Both the position numbers and the translations under genes were made by a program. Below the pieces are notes generated by a model. It was not told the origin of the DNA. It did no database searches and saw only the letters and a list, made by a program, of their open reading frames with translations. From Coriobacteriales bacterium (lineage in GTDB: Bacteria; Actinomycetota; Coriobacteriia; Coriobacteriales; UBA8131), in NCBI GenBank assembly GCA_031274985.1, contig JAISPK010000016.1:1-35072 (forward strand): 35,072 bases of DNA, read 5' to 3'. This document shows positions 1 to 8,213 of the stretch, piece after piece; position 1 is the first letter of the stretch, and each line of letters starts with the position of its first letter.

Positions 1-659
1 ATCCACGGCTCATACTTTTTGGGCAGAGCCAGTTGCCCGGAGACAAAATCCTCTTTTTCGTGGTTGTAGCCAACAACCGCCTTTGCCCTTGCCCCGCCGG
101 CGCTGGTTCCAATTGCCACGAGTTGAGCCAGCTCATCTTGCCTGATGCCTTCGTGGTGGTCAGATGAGGCCAGGGCAATGTTTGGGTTTTGCTCCCCTTG
201 TTTTAAATTGATTATCAGGGCCTGCCGGGCCGTTTCAATGAGGTCGGCCATTTCCAGGGCGCTGGGCTTTACGGACTCGCGGCGAAGCGCCGGCCTGAAC
301 TCAAGGGCCCCCATGCCTCGCTTGCCCAGATAGGCCAGGCGGTCAAGAGGGGTGATCTGCTGCCTGCTTATACCTTGCGATGCCATCCAGCTGTCAATGA
401 GCATGTTTCCAAAAGCATCAGGCAGACTGTCGGCGATAAACGCCGGCAGCCCAAAGTAGGTCTCTCGCGAAAGAGCGGGAAAGACCACCGCGCCGCGCGT
501 AGTTCCCGGTACCAGCAAAGGAGAGAGCTCCCAGCCGGACTGACTGAAGGACTCATAGTACTCAAACGCATAGACACCATAGCGCTCGTCAAACGCCAGG
601 GCACCAACGGGAGTGTTCCAGCACAACACCTCAATGCTGTTAACCGGTTTATAGGGCAT
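1..659 (-). CDS. hipA: HipA-like serine/threonine kinase (partial, 3' end beyond the window)
   Basis: I translated this frame from the ATG at 659 (minus strand); it stays open for about 219 codons to the window edge. The N-terminal part matches the HipA toxin family: a segment with LPDAFGNMLID, then DRLAYLGKRGMGALEFRP, then IGTSAGGARAKAVVGYN, which correspond to the HipA N-terminal lobe and the glycine-rich ATP-binding start of the kinase. HipA kinases phosphorylate translation-related targets such as glutamyl-tRNA synthetase and are neutralised by HipB. The catalytic Asp region lies outside the window, so activity cannot be judged. The start overlaps the 3' end of the upstream HTH gene by 11 bases, typical of a translationally coupled hipBA pair. 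Confidence 0.85.
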   Translation of the reverse strand, partial: MPYKPVNSIEVLCWNTPVGALAFDERYGVYAFEYYESFSQSGWELSPLLVPGTTRGAVVFPALSRETYFGLPAFIADSLPDAFGNMLIDSWMASQGISRQQITPLDRLAYLGKRGMGALEFRPALRRESVKPSALEMADLIETARQALIINLKQGEQNPNIALASSDHHEGIRQDELAQLVAIGTSAGGARAKAVVGYNHEKEDFVSGQLALPKKYEPW

Positions 660-987
660 GGAGATCCCGGTTGTTAAGGGCGTTGTTTTGGGGTGCGTGA
701 TTCTTTGCCCGAGCGCGCTTGCGTGGCTTGCCGTGAGCATGGACCTGGATCGGGCTGATTGAAGCCTGTGGGGCGAGCTGGTTAAACCAGTCCTCCTGCC
801 GGAGCACCTGAAGTGCCTTGATAAAGGAAGCAAGCGATGAGCCCTTACCGCCCTCCAAACGTGAGATGGTAACGGTGCTTACCCCTGCCCTGTTGGCCAG
901 CTCTGCCTGACTTAGATTCATGCGAAGGCGCAGCGATTGAAGCTGCTTGCCAAGAAAGCCTTCCCATTCCTGTGCTTTGCTGTTCAT
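649..987 (-). CDS. hipB: HipB-like XRE-family HTH antitoxin/regulator
   Basis: This 112-residue protein has an XRE helix-turn-helix at about residues 14-62 (LRLRMNLSQAELANRAGVS followed by TISRLEGGKG). The C-terminal third is basic and Asn/Ala-rich and is probably disordered. Such proteins bind the HipA toxin and repress their own operon. The next gene in the same direction is the HipA-like kinase, overlapping by 11 bases, which is the main reason for the HipB call. The upstream AT-rich stretch (about 1000-1050) contains TATC-N4-GATA, loosely reminiscent of the HipB operator half-sites, but the spacing differs from the E. coli TATCC-N8-GGATA site. Confidence 0.8.
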   Translation of the reverse strand: MNSKAQEWEGFLGKQLQSLRLRMNLSQAELANRAGVSTVTISRLEGGKGSSLASFIKALQVLRQEDWFNQLAPQASISPIQVHAHGKPRKRARAKNHAPQNNALNNRDLHAL

Positions 988-1106
988 TTAGTTGCCTATC
1001 ATTTCTTTTATGTTATTACTTGTATCTGCGGATATCTTATCATATTTTTTATGTTCTGGCATCTAGGCGACCCCTCCCCGGTACTGCGCGTTGTGCAAGG
1101 ATCACC

Positions 1107-1901
1107 TCACGGAAAATCGATCCACTCTGCGCCGGGTTTTGGGTGGAGCACCAGGGTGTTTGGATACTGTGTGAGCATACTCGCGATAAAAGCTCCGGTG
1201 TTAACCTCTGAAGAAACAGGTGGGTAGGTATTGTCGTAATGGTCCAGCAAAACCGCTTTTGGTTGCAACCGCTCAATGATGGTAAGCGCGTATCGGCTCA
1301 TGTCTGAGCGACCTTGAAACGGCATCACGAGCAGGTCTGCTCCTTTTGGGTATTCCGTGTTGCTGTCGAGGTTGAGGCTCCCCATGAGGAGTATCGTCTT
1401 CTTTGCTGCTTTTATGTTGTAGACCACCGTTTCTTTGGCCTCCTTGAATCCCCTTCCTGCCTTAAGCAGGTCTCTGAGGTTTTTTTGATAGCGCAAAACC
1501 CGTGGGCTCAAAAGGGTCCGCGCCAGCAACCTTGCATCAAAGACAATATGCCTGCCTTTGAGCACATTTACGGTAAACGACCCCTTGTTCAGAACACTGC
1601 CGGGGGCAATTCTTTGAATACACCGCTCATCCACCCCCTTTGAAAGCAGCGCCCTGAGGGGCGCCTCGGTGCAATAGACCGTGGTGTTGCCTGAGCCTTG
1701 CGCAAGGATTTTTGGAACGTCTCGTGCGTGGTCGAGATGGCCATGCGTAATGAATATGCTCTCAACTGCTGCCAGTTGTTCTGCCGGCGGCATAAACGCT
1801 TTGCTGTGGCGCGGAAAAAACGGGTCAAACAACAGCTCTGTGCCCTCGTGCTCCATCAGTATCGTTGCCGTTCCATACCATTTGATTCTCACTTTACGCA
1901 C
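1107..1901 (-). CDS. Metallo-beta-lactamase-fold hydrolase
   Basis: The 264-residue protein carries the HxHxDH zinc-binding motif (FITHGHLDHA, His53/His55/Asp57/His58) near the N-terminus. Further metal-ligand candidates lie in the middle (around MPFQGRSD) and in VLLDHYDNTYPP near the C-terminus. The fold resembles the UlaG-like/metal-dependent hydrolase branch of the MBL superfamily; the substrate cannot be read from sequence. No signal peptide is visible, so it is probably cytoplasmic. The first codon is GTG; another GTG three codons later (1892) has GGAA better spaced upstream and could be the true start. It is a single gene, divergent from the two-component operon to its right. Confidence 0.85.
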   Translation of the reverse strand: MRKVRIKWYGTATILMEHEGTELLFDPFFPRHSKAFMPPAEQLAAVESIFITHGHLDHARDVPKILAQGSGNTTVYCTEAPLRALLSKGVDERCIQRIAPGSVLNKGSFTVNVLKGRHIVFDARLLARTLLSPRVLRYQKNLRDLLKAGRGFKEAKETVVYNIKAAKKTILLMGSLNLDSNTEYPKGADLLVMPFQGRSDMSRYALTIIERLQPKAVLLDHYDNTYPPVSSEVNTGAFIASMLTQYPNTLVLHPKPGAEWIDFP

Positions 1902-1975
1902 TTCCGTTCATGCAAATTACCGTGTCCCAAAAGGGGGCATCAACACCCGTGCTCATATTAATGCTACAGGGGCTT

Positions 1976-1984
1976 TGCTACAAT
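1976..1984 (+). promoter_or_regulatory. Extended -10 promoter element for the 2019-5319 operon
   Basis: TGCTACAAT fits the extended -10 pattern TGnTAnAAT (TG at 1976-1977, hexamer 1979-1984). No good -35 lies 17 bases upstream, as expected for extended -10 promoters. Transcription would start near 1991, leaving a leader of about 28 bases that includes a GGAG ribosome site before the ATG at 2019. Confidence 0.45.
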
Positions 1985-2018
1985 ATACCTGTCCACTTTA
2001 TGAGGCTCGGAGACTTGC

Positions 2019-2684
2019 ATGGCAGCTCACATCCTGGTTGTTGAAGACGACGAGAACATCGCTCGCATGATCGAGGCAACGCTGACCATTGGAGGCTACT
2101 CGTCAAAGATCTGCGGTGACGGCCTGCAGGCAGTGGGTGAGATAAACTCCGGCCAATACGATCTGGTGCTTCTGGACATCATGCTGCCAAAGATGGACGG
2201 GTTTCAGGTCTTTGAAAGTAAGGGTGACAACACGCCGGTTATCTTCCTCACCGCCATGGGCGACGTGCCCAACAAGGTCAGAGGACTCAGGATGGGCGCG
2301 GAAGACTACATCGTTAAGCCCTTTGAGGCAGTTGAGCTTTTGGCTCGCATCGAGGTGGCCCTCAGACGCACCCACCGGGAAAACACCACCCTCAGCTATC
2401 AGGAGATCCTCATCGAAACCGACAAGCATGAGGTAACCCTCAATGGCAAGCCGGTCATGCTCACCCCCAAGGAGTTTGACCTTCTGGTGTTTTTTGTGAG
2501 TAATATCGACATTGCCCTGACGCGTGAGCATCTACTCTCCCAGGTCTGGGGCTATAGCTTTAGCGGCGAGACCCGTACCGTTGATACCCATGTTCAGCAA
2601 CTGCGCAAAAAACTCATCTTGCACGATGCGCTGGTCACCATCCCGCGGCTCGGCTACCGGCTCGAAAGCCGCAGGAATCTTTGA
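2019..2684 (+). CDS. OmpR/PhoB-family response regulator
   Basis: The 221-residue protein has a receiver domain (residues 1-120) with the acidic pocket VVEDDE, phosphoacceptor Asp53 in LVLLDIMLP, and the conserved Lys in IVKPFE. It is followed by a winged-helix DNA-binding domain (about 125-220; LTPKEFDLLVFF, TREHLLSQVWGY, VDTHVQQLRKKL). It should be phosphorylated by the kinase encoded next, whose TTG start overlaps this gene's stop codon (TTGA). A GGAG sequence lies about 9 bases before the ATG. The signal is unknown. Confidence 0.95.
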   Translation: MAAHILVVEDDENIARMIEATLTIGGYSSKICGDGLQAVGEINSGQYDLVLLDIMLPKMDGFQVFESKGDNTPVIFLTAMGDVPNKVRGLRMGAEDYIVKPFEAVELLARIEVALRRTHRENTTLSYQEILIETDKHEVTLNGKPVMLTPKEFDLLVFFVSNIDIALTREHLLSQVWGYSFSGETRTVDTHVQQLRKKLILHDALVTIPRLGYRLESRRNL

Positions 2685-4237
2685 AGCTCTGGCAAAAGAT
2701 ATTCCTCTTTACCCTGACCCTAGTGATCATTGTGGTCAATGCCTCGTCACTGGCGCTGCTCTCAAACAATCATCGCCTCGCCATTGAGCGCGAGCAGCAA
2801 AACGCTCTGGCAAGACACAACTACCTGGATCTTGAGATCAGGAATAAGGTCAGCTATTCCAAGGTCGTCGAACGCAAGTTTGCTCTGACCGAAGCAGAGT
2901 CCCTGCAGATAGCCATCAATGTGCTGGAGCAGCAGCAGGGAGACGCCGGCATGGGCGTGGCGCTCTACAAAGATCGTCTGCCCATCTCCTTTGCCAATGA
3001 GGCAGACATTGGCACTGCCGTCGATTTGCTCAATGAGCCCGACTATAGCTCGGTCATTGAGGAGTCAGGCAACAAGACCCTGCTTTACATCGTCTCCACT
3101 ATCGAACTCAGCGATCGGCCCTACCAATTGGTCACCACGTATGACATCAGCTCAACCTATGAGTTGTTTCGCAAAGACTTTGACCAGATACGCGTCATCG
3201 GTATCATCTCTGCGCTCCTTGTGTCCGGGATACTGCTTTTGCTGGTGCGCGGCCTCCTTAACCCTTTGCGCAATCTCAGTAGCACTACCGGCCTCATTGC
3301 CAGCGGCGACCTGGACAAACGCGCCACCGTTAAGGGGCATGATGAGGTTGCCGAGGTAGCTCGCAGCTTTAACACGATGGCTGATTCCATTGAGAGCAAC
3401 GTAACGGCGCTGGAGGGCCTGGCAGAATCGCGGAGGGTCTTTATCTCCAATCTTGCCCACGAGATGAAGACGCCCCTCACTTCGATACTGGGTTTTGCCG
3501 ACCTTCTCAGGGTCAAACGCGAGGTGTCGGAGTCCGAACGCATCGAATATGCCAGTGTCATCGTCAGTGAGACCAAGCGCTTGCAGGAGCTCTCCGGCAA
3601 GCTGATGGAGCTTTTGTTTGTGGGTAATCTCGAGACTTCTCCCGTGGTGGTTGCGGTAAAGGATTTTGCTGCAGAGCTCACCACGGTTTTAGAGCCTATC
3701 GTTGCCAATCATTCCCTTGAGCTGAGATGCGAGCTGCCGGGCAAGCCGGTATTCATAAGGATTGACAAGGAGATGATGAAGTCTTTTATCTTTAACCTTG
3801 TTGACAACAGCATCAAAGCGTCAAGCCCCCAGCACGTTATCAGGCTCATCTTTGAGGAGGTCAGCGCGAGCGCCGAAGAAGCGGGCTTAGTTGCTGCGGA
3901 AAGCGACACTGCTCTTGAAGCGAATGAGGGCGGGCCTTTTGAGGGCAGCTCTGCTGAGGGAGGGCCTTTTGAGGGCGACCCCGCCGAGGTACTTGAACTG
4001 GTAAAGATCACAGTGGTTGACGAAGGCATCGGTATCCCCTCCGAGGAGATTGCGCTCATTGTGGAGCCGTTTTACATGCTCGACAAGGCTCGCACGCGCA
4101 AGCACGGCGGCGCGGGCCTTGGCCTGGCGCTCTGCTCTGAAATCGCCCGCGCCCACGGCTCAAAGCTTATAATCAAGAGCATAGAGGGACGAGGTACGGC
4201 TATAAGCGTTCTGCTCAAAAAGGAGAAGGGCGCATGA
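2681..4237 (+). CDS. Membrane sensor histidine kinase, HAMP-HisKA-HATPase
   Basis: The 518-residue kinase begins at a TTG overlapping the upstream regulator stop. It has an N-terminal membrane segment (about 7-27), an extracytoplasmic sensor region (28-170), a second membrane segment (171-191), HAMP (192-245), and HisKA with His260 in LAHEMKTPLTSILGFADLL. The HATPase domain has its N box around 368-380, DEGIGIP (448-453) and a G box HGGAGLGLAL (475-484). The unusual feature is an acidic insertion at about 396-438, between the N box and the DEGIG motif, with two near-copies of EGGPFEG. Together with the overlapping regulator and the following gene it forms one operon. Confidence 0.93.
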   Translation: MKLWQKIFLFTLTLVIIVVNASSLALLSNNHRLAIEREQQNALARHNYLDLEIRNKVSYSKVVERKFALTEAESLQIAINVLEQQQGDAGMGVALYKDRLPISFANEADIGTAVDLLNEPDYSSVIEESGNKTLLYIVSTIELSDRPYQLVTTYDISSTYELFRKDFDQIRVIGIISALLVSGILLLLVRGLLNPLRNLSSTTGLIASGDLDKRATVKGHDEVAEVARSFNTMADSIESNVTALEGLAESRRVFISNLAHEMKTPLTSILGFADLLRVKREVSESERIEYASVIVSETKRLQELSGKLMELLFVGNLETSPVVVAVKDFAAELTTVLEPIVANHSLELRCELPGKPVFIRIDKEMMKSFIFNLVDNSIKASSPQHVIRLIFEEVSASAEEAGLVAAESDTALEANEGGPFEGSSAEGGPFEGDPAEVLELVKITVVDEGIGIPSEEIALIVEPFYMLDKARTRKHGGAGLGLALCSEIARAHGSKLIIKSIEGRGTAISVLLKKEKGA

Positions 4238-5319
4238 GTAATTCCGTCAAGAAGAAAAACTCGTGGAAGCGGGTATCGAGCAACGAAAAGCCCGACGCCC
4301 GGGAGGTGAGCCCCAGCACGCTTGCCAATGCGCTCACGGTGCTGCTCACCGTAATCATCATTGCCGGCGGCTTTATGCTGCCCACGCTGACCTTTCCTCT
4401 CCTCGATTCTTACAGCAACCGGTCGATTCAGCTGACGAGCCCCTCTGACGACATGATCTCCGGCCACATCTTTGAAGAGCCGGTGACGCTTTACCCCTGG
4501 AATATCTATGATGAGGCGCGGACGCGAAAACTCACCGTGGTTGAAATGGCCCAGCTCGATCAAAGTGGGGTTATCGACCTCCTGATTAGCACGATGCAGC
4601 ATCACAGCATTGCGCTTGGCTATCGATACGAGGTTTATCAGGAACGTATCCTCAGCAGTTTTCATTGGCTTGAGCCCGTGAGCGCCTCGGACGCCGGCTG
4701 CTTTGTAATGGTAGAGGCAGATATTGATTTTGACGGAAACCCCGATGCCAGTTGTGCCGTTGACCTCAATGGCAATCTCATATCGCTGCTCTTTGTTTCA
4801 GATACCTGGGGTGCTCTGCGGCTTACCGACCCCATCGCCGTGCCCCCGGAACAAGCTCAGGTGAATGCTGAGGGGTCAGGCAATGCACCCACGAGTAGCC
4901 CTGCCGGTGAAACTCCTGCGCTACAGAACCTGCCTTCGGCCCCCAATGGGTCGCCCGTAGATTATCTGCCGCTGCAAGAAGACGAGAGCATCTGGCTGTT
5001 TTCTTATGTGCTCTCGCGCGAGGCGCTTATTGCGGGGCAGAGCGATGTTTACTATACGTTTAGACAGCTTGATCTGTACTATGAGGAGCGCTTTGCCTAC
5101 CCCTACATCAACTTAATCCCTGCGCCGCCGGACTACGTAGAGACCCTGCCAAATATCGAGCCCATTGCCATTACCTATGACAACCTGAGTACCGACAATT
5201 ACCTCCACAAGATCTACGACTTTGCAAACGGCACAAGACTGATTTTGTACATCAACCCCCTCACGCAAAACTGCGATGGCTTTAACCTCGCTATTTCAAC
5301 GGTTTTTACAACTTCATGA
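4234..5319 (+). CDS. Unknown membrane-anchored extracytoplasmic protein, third gene of a two-component operon
   Basis: The 361-residue protein starts with ATG overlapping the kinase stop (ATGA), so it is translationally coupled. It has a short basic cytoplasmic tail, one membrane segment at about 31-57 (ANALTVLLTVIIIAGGFMLP), and a large predicted extracytoplasmic part of about 300 residues with a Ser/Pro/Ala-rich loop near 205-250. I recognise no known domain. Its position and topology suggest a periplasmic or cell-surface partner or target of the kinase, but this is inference. It ends the operon; about 360 bases without a gene follow. Confidence 0.8.
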   Translation: MSNSVKKKNSWKRVSSNEKPDAREVSPSTLANALTVLLTVIIIAGGFMLPTLTFPLLDSYSNRSIQLTSPSDDMISGHIFEEPVTLYPWNIYDEARTRKLTVVEMAQLDQSGVIDLLISTMQHHSIALGYRYEVYQERILSSFHWLEPVSASDAGCFVMVEADIDFDGNPDASCAVDLNGNLISLLFVSDTWGALRLTDPIAVPPEQAQVNAEGSGNAPTSSPAGETPALQNLPSAPNGSPVDYLPLQEDESIWLFSYVLSREALIAGQSDVYYTFRQLDLYYEERFAYPYINLIPAPPDYVETLPNIEPIAITYDNLSTDNYLHKIYDFANGTRLILYINPLTQNCDGFNLAISTVFTTS

Positions 5320-5551
5320 CATCTGTCTGACTGTATGCCGATAGCAGGCGTGTACTATGGGGTTTGTGGGAAAGAAACAAAGGGTTTGTTCCTTGTTTAG
5401 ACGTCGAGCCGGAAGGTAATGTATTCCCTGGATGTTTCTCCCTCCTGTTTATACATCCCCTTCTCCTTCTCTCCTACCTTTCTGCTCGACTTCTCTCACT
5501 CAAGACTTCTGCTTTGTTTTTGTCTAATGCTATAGCTACTCGGCTAGATAG

Positions 5552-5592
5552 AGCGGCTCCGTACCCCGCCACCCACAGGAAAAGGAGCCGCT
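5552..5592. terminator. Inverted repeat, possible transcription terminator
   Basis: AGCGGCTCC (5552-5560) and GGAGCCGCT (5584-5592) form a perfect 9-bp stem with a 23-base loop. It sits between two convergent operons, where terminators are expected. The loop is long and only a few T residues follow, so an intrinsic terminator is only one possibility. Confidence 0.35.
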
Positions 5593-5602
5593 TTGCATGT
5601 TC

Positions 5603-5647
5603 TGACAAAAGGGGACGCGAGCCATAATGGGGACGGTTCTTTTATGG
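5603..5647. repeat. Short REP-like element (GACAAAAGGGGAC family)
   Basis: GACAAAAGGGGACG is followed by CCATAA, a GGGGACGGTTCTTT core and TTATGG, so the second half can fold as a short hairpin. The GACAAAAGGGGAC core recurs at 27110-27175 and 28611-28723. This copy looks diverged or partial. Confidence 0.55.
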
Positions 5648-5677
5648 TTTGGATAGGCAAGTGGAGACGTTGACAGG

Positions 5678-6796
5678 TCAACTTCCGTAGTAGGCAACCA
5701 GAAGATCCACGCAGGCGCCGTAACTTCTCATGCCCAACACCTGGCCCTGATTATGGAGAAACCCTGTATAGGCCAGCTCACTGATCTCGGCAGTTTTGGA
5801 GTCGTATTGCGCCCAGTATTTGTTGTTGGCGGCAAGGTCTCTTTGAGCGTTTTCTCCCAGATAAGAAGCTGCCTCTACCCAATCCTCATAGCTCGCCTCG
5901 TAGAGGGCGTTTGCCAGATGGATATAGGCAAGGAGTGCGCCACTGTAGACATAGTTGATGTCATCGCTTTGCAGGCACACCAGTACGGCGGTAAAGTTAG
6001 CGTCCTGCTCCCGGGTAACCCCGCGTTGATGCGCCAGTTCGTGCGCGGTGGCAGAAGGAATGAAGCAATCCGGCGAGAGAACATTGATGTTTGCTTCGCC
6101 CGTAAAGGGAAAGAAACCGCCGGTAAAGTTCATCTCACTCATTACGCTTGAAAAGACCAGGGCTTTTGGCCTAACCTCGGGCCCCTCCAGAAAGCTGAAC
6201 TCTCCGGGCAGGCCGGTGTAGAGCGCCGGAGCCTCGCGGAGCGTTTTTTGGATATCGCAGCTGTACACCCCGTTTTCGTTGCGACTGACGCCCTCTCCTG
6301 CTGCATTGGCTGCCTCGGCAAAGCTGATGGTGACCTCTTTAAGCTGCTCAACACTCAGTGGCTCGGTCTTGATGCCGCTGAGCTCGGTGTACGTGTAGGA
6401 GTAAAACCCGATGCCCCAGAGCCAACAGACAAGGGCATAGACCATCAGCGCACCGGCGCCAAGAGAGATGAGCGCGCCATAGATACGGAGCAGTTTTTGC
6501 GGCTGGCAAATCACCCTGACAATGACAACAACCAGGTATATCAGAACACCAACTACCACCAGAGCGCACAACCACTCCGCAACCGAAAAGGGAAAGAGCC
6601 CAAAAAACCCGCCGGACAAACGGTGCCAGGGTCGCGTGAGGTGAGTCATAACGTAATCAGCTGCAGCGCGCTCGTTTCTCAGGAGATAGTAGGCGCCAAG
6701 CAAGGCAGCCGCCCCCGCAAGCACAAGGTGTCTGCCGATAAACCGCCTCAGGGGATTCTTGCGGGCTTCCCGGCATTTTTCGCTCTCTAAGTCCAT
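5678..6796 (-). CDS. DUF3810-family membrane zinc-peptidase-like protein
   Basis: The 372-residue protein has three hydrophobic segments in the first third (about 22-40, 72-95 and 104-130). A globular domain follows with the zinc-protease motif AHELAHQRG (HELAH at 252-256) and a nearby Glu in TREQDANF that could be the third metal ligand. This layout matches DUF3810, a family whose substrates are not known to me. It begins 6 bases after the preceding gene and is the last gene of the nos operon as read here. A protease-like membrane protein in this position could act in maturation or turnover of envelope proteins, but nothing proves a link to N2O reduction. Confidence 0.8.
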   Translation of the reverse strand: MDLESEKCREARKNPLRRFIGRHLVLAGAAALLGAYYLLRNERAAADYVMTHLTRPWHRLSGGFFGLFPFSVAEWLCALVVVGVLIYLVVVIVRVICQPQKLLRIYGALISLGAGALMVYALVCWLWGIGFYSYTYTELSGIKTEPLSVEQLKEVTISFAEAANAAGEGVSRNENGVYSCDIQKTLREAPALYTGLPGEFSFLEGPEVRPKALVFSSVMSEMNFTGGFFPFTGEANINVLSPDCFIPSATAHELAHQRGVTREQDANFTAVLVCLQSDDINYVYSGALLAYIHLANALYEASYEDWVEAASYLGENAQRDLAANNKYWAQYDSKTAEISELAYTGFLHNQGQVLGMRSYGACVDLLVAYYGS

Positions 6797-6802
6797 GCCC
6801 GG

Positions 6803-7306
6803 CTAGGCACTGACTTTTAACAGGCCGACTGCTTCAACCAGCAGGTCATCGAATTCTTTGCGAGCAAAGAGCTTGAGTGATTCCTCGCTGAGTTGCCCCT
6901 CTTTGTGTTCATACCTGAGCTTTTCTTTTTCCATCAGGGCGCTTTTTATCTTTTCGGTACTGATGATGGCGGCGTAGCGCTTTGTTTCAAACTCCCAGAA
7001 CCGGTCCTGGCCAAATTCGCTGACTTTTTCGTTGAAGACTGCCGAGCCCTCCATGCTGCTTTTGAATTTTGCTATGCGCTCATGCACCTCCTGCGGCAGC
7101 GCAACCACCCCTTTGATCTCTCCTAAACAAAACACTGCCCTCAATTGAACGATCTGGGTAATGATGGTTTCTCTCGCGGGCGGGGTGATGTCTTCGGTTC
7201 CCTGCAGCGCTAAGATCAGATTGTGCCTGAAATGCTCGTAGTCAATCTCTGCCTGCGAAACTTCTACCCCGTCTATGGTGAGATGAATATCAGTGCTCAT
7301 GATCAC
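6803..7306 (-). CDS. Unknown protein in the nos operon, possibly SurA-N-like
   Basis: The 167-residue soluble protein has no signal peptide or membrane segment and is rich in charged helices. It opens with HLTIDGVEVSQAEIDYE and continues with helical segments, a pattern that resembles the N-terminal chaperone domain of SurA/PrsA-type foldases without a peptidyl-prolyl isomerase domain; this is a weak, visual similarity. The GTG start at 7306 has AAGG five bases upstream; an ATG two codons later (7300) is an alternative. It overlaps the 3' end of nosF by 17 bases and is followed after 6 bases by the DUF3810 gene, so it is clearly part of the operon. Confidence 0.7.
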   Translation of the reverse strand: MIMSTDIHLTIDGVEVSQAEIDYEHFRHNLILALQGTEDITPPARETIITQIVQLRAVFCLGEIKGVVALPQEVHERIAKFKSSMEGSAVFNEKVSEFGQDRFWEFETKRYAAIISTEKIKSALMEKEKLRYEHKEGQLSEESLKLFARKEFDDLLVEAVGLLKVSA

Positions 7307-8213
7307 ACCCGCCTTTTTGCTGATAGATTGAGTGATAGATATCTTCGAGGGTTATCTCTAGTATCTCCATGTCCCCCAGCTGCTCAAAGGAGCTGATCTT
7401 ATCGATGACCTCCAGCTTGTTTTCGTAGGAACACGATACAACCTGCCAGCCTTTTTCGCTGGTGATTGGATAATCGAGCCTAGCCTTGAGCTCGTCTGCA
7501 CTCACCTCCGGCTCAAAGAAAGCCTTGACCCTGACCTTGTTTGCCCCGCCCCTCTTGAGCTCTTTGACGCTGCCGAGGGCGATGAGGTCGCCCTCCCGCA
7601 TGATGCCAACGCGATCAACCAGCTCTTCCACTTCGCTCAAGATGTGCGAGGTAAAGATGATCGTCTTGCCGCTCTCGTTGAGCTGATTGATGATTTTTTT
7701 GCTCTTGATTACCCAGAGGGGATCCAGGCCGGAGGTGGGCTCATCGAGTATCAGCAGCGGTGAGTCCGGCAGAAGCGCGATGGCAAGGCCGAGCCTCTGG
7801 GTCATTCCCTTTGAAAAGCTGCCGACCTTTTGCTTGCCAAGTTCTGAGAGCTCTACCAGTTTGAGCAGCTCATCTACCCTGCTGTCAGGAAGCTTTTGCA
7901 GCCGGGCAAAGAAGCGCAGCGTCTCTGAGGCGCTCAAATGAGGAAACAGCGCCATGGTCTCAGGCATGTAGGAGAACTGCTTTTTGACCTCTTTTTGAAG
8001 GGGAGCGACCTCCTGCCCGTTGATTTTCATGCACCCGGCGCTGGCTTGCAGCAGACCCACGAGCATCTTGATCAGGGTTGTTTTGCCTGCCCCGTTATGA
8101 CCGAGGAGGGCAAAGATCTCGCCCCGCTCGATATTGAGCGACACGTTTTTGACCACGTCTTTTTTGCCGTAGGTCTTGGTTAGGCAGGATATCTCAACGA
8201 TAGGCAACGTCAC
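7290..8213 (-). CDS. nosF: NosF, ABC transporter ATPase for nitrous oxide reductase maturation
   Basis: The 307-residue ATPase has Walker A GHNGAGKTT (38-46), the signature SFSKGMTQR (132-140), and Walker B LLILDEPTSGLD (153-164). The C-terminal extension of about 90 residues is usual for this family. NosF pairs with NosY in the membrane and works with periplasmic NosD in CuZ cluster assembly. It starts at GTG overlapping the nosY stop (GTGA), and its own 3' end overlaps the next gene. Family alone would allow other ABC-2 type exporters; the position between nosY, nosL, nosD and nosZ settles the assignment. Confidence 0.93.
   Translation of the reverse strand: MTLPIVEISCLTKTYGKKDVVKNVSLNIERGEIFALLGHNGAGKTTLIKMLVGLLQASAGCMKINGQEVAPLQKEVKKQFSYMPETMALFPHLSASETLRFFARLQKLPDSRVDELLKLVELSELGKQKVGSFSKGMTQRLGLAIALLPDSPLLILDEPTSGLDPLWVIKSKKIINQLNESGKTIIFTSHILSEVEELVDRVGIMREGDLIALGSVKELKRGGANKVRVKAFFEPEVSADELKARLDYPITSEKGWQVVSCSYENKLEVIDKISSFEQLGDMEILEITLEDIYHSIYQQKGGCDHEH

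Larger units (their letters stand above)
5320..5677. other. Noncoding convergent region between the two-component operon and the nos operon tail
   Basis: The region lies between a plus-strand and a minus-strand gene end. It has a pyrimidine-rich stretch at about 5435-5525, an inverted repeat at 5552-5592 and a short REP-like element at 5603-5647. An 87-codon open frame here has no protein-like character and no ribosome site. Confidence 0.6.

Noticed and set aside
5364..5627. 87-codon plus-strand open frame in the convergent region
   Set aside because: No ribosome site, pyrimidine-run derived composition, and overlap with inverted repeats.
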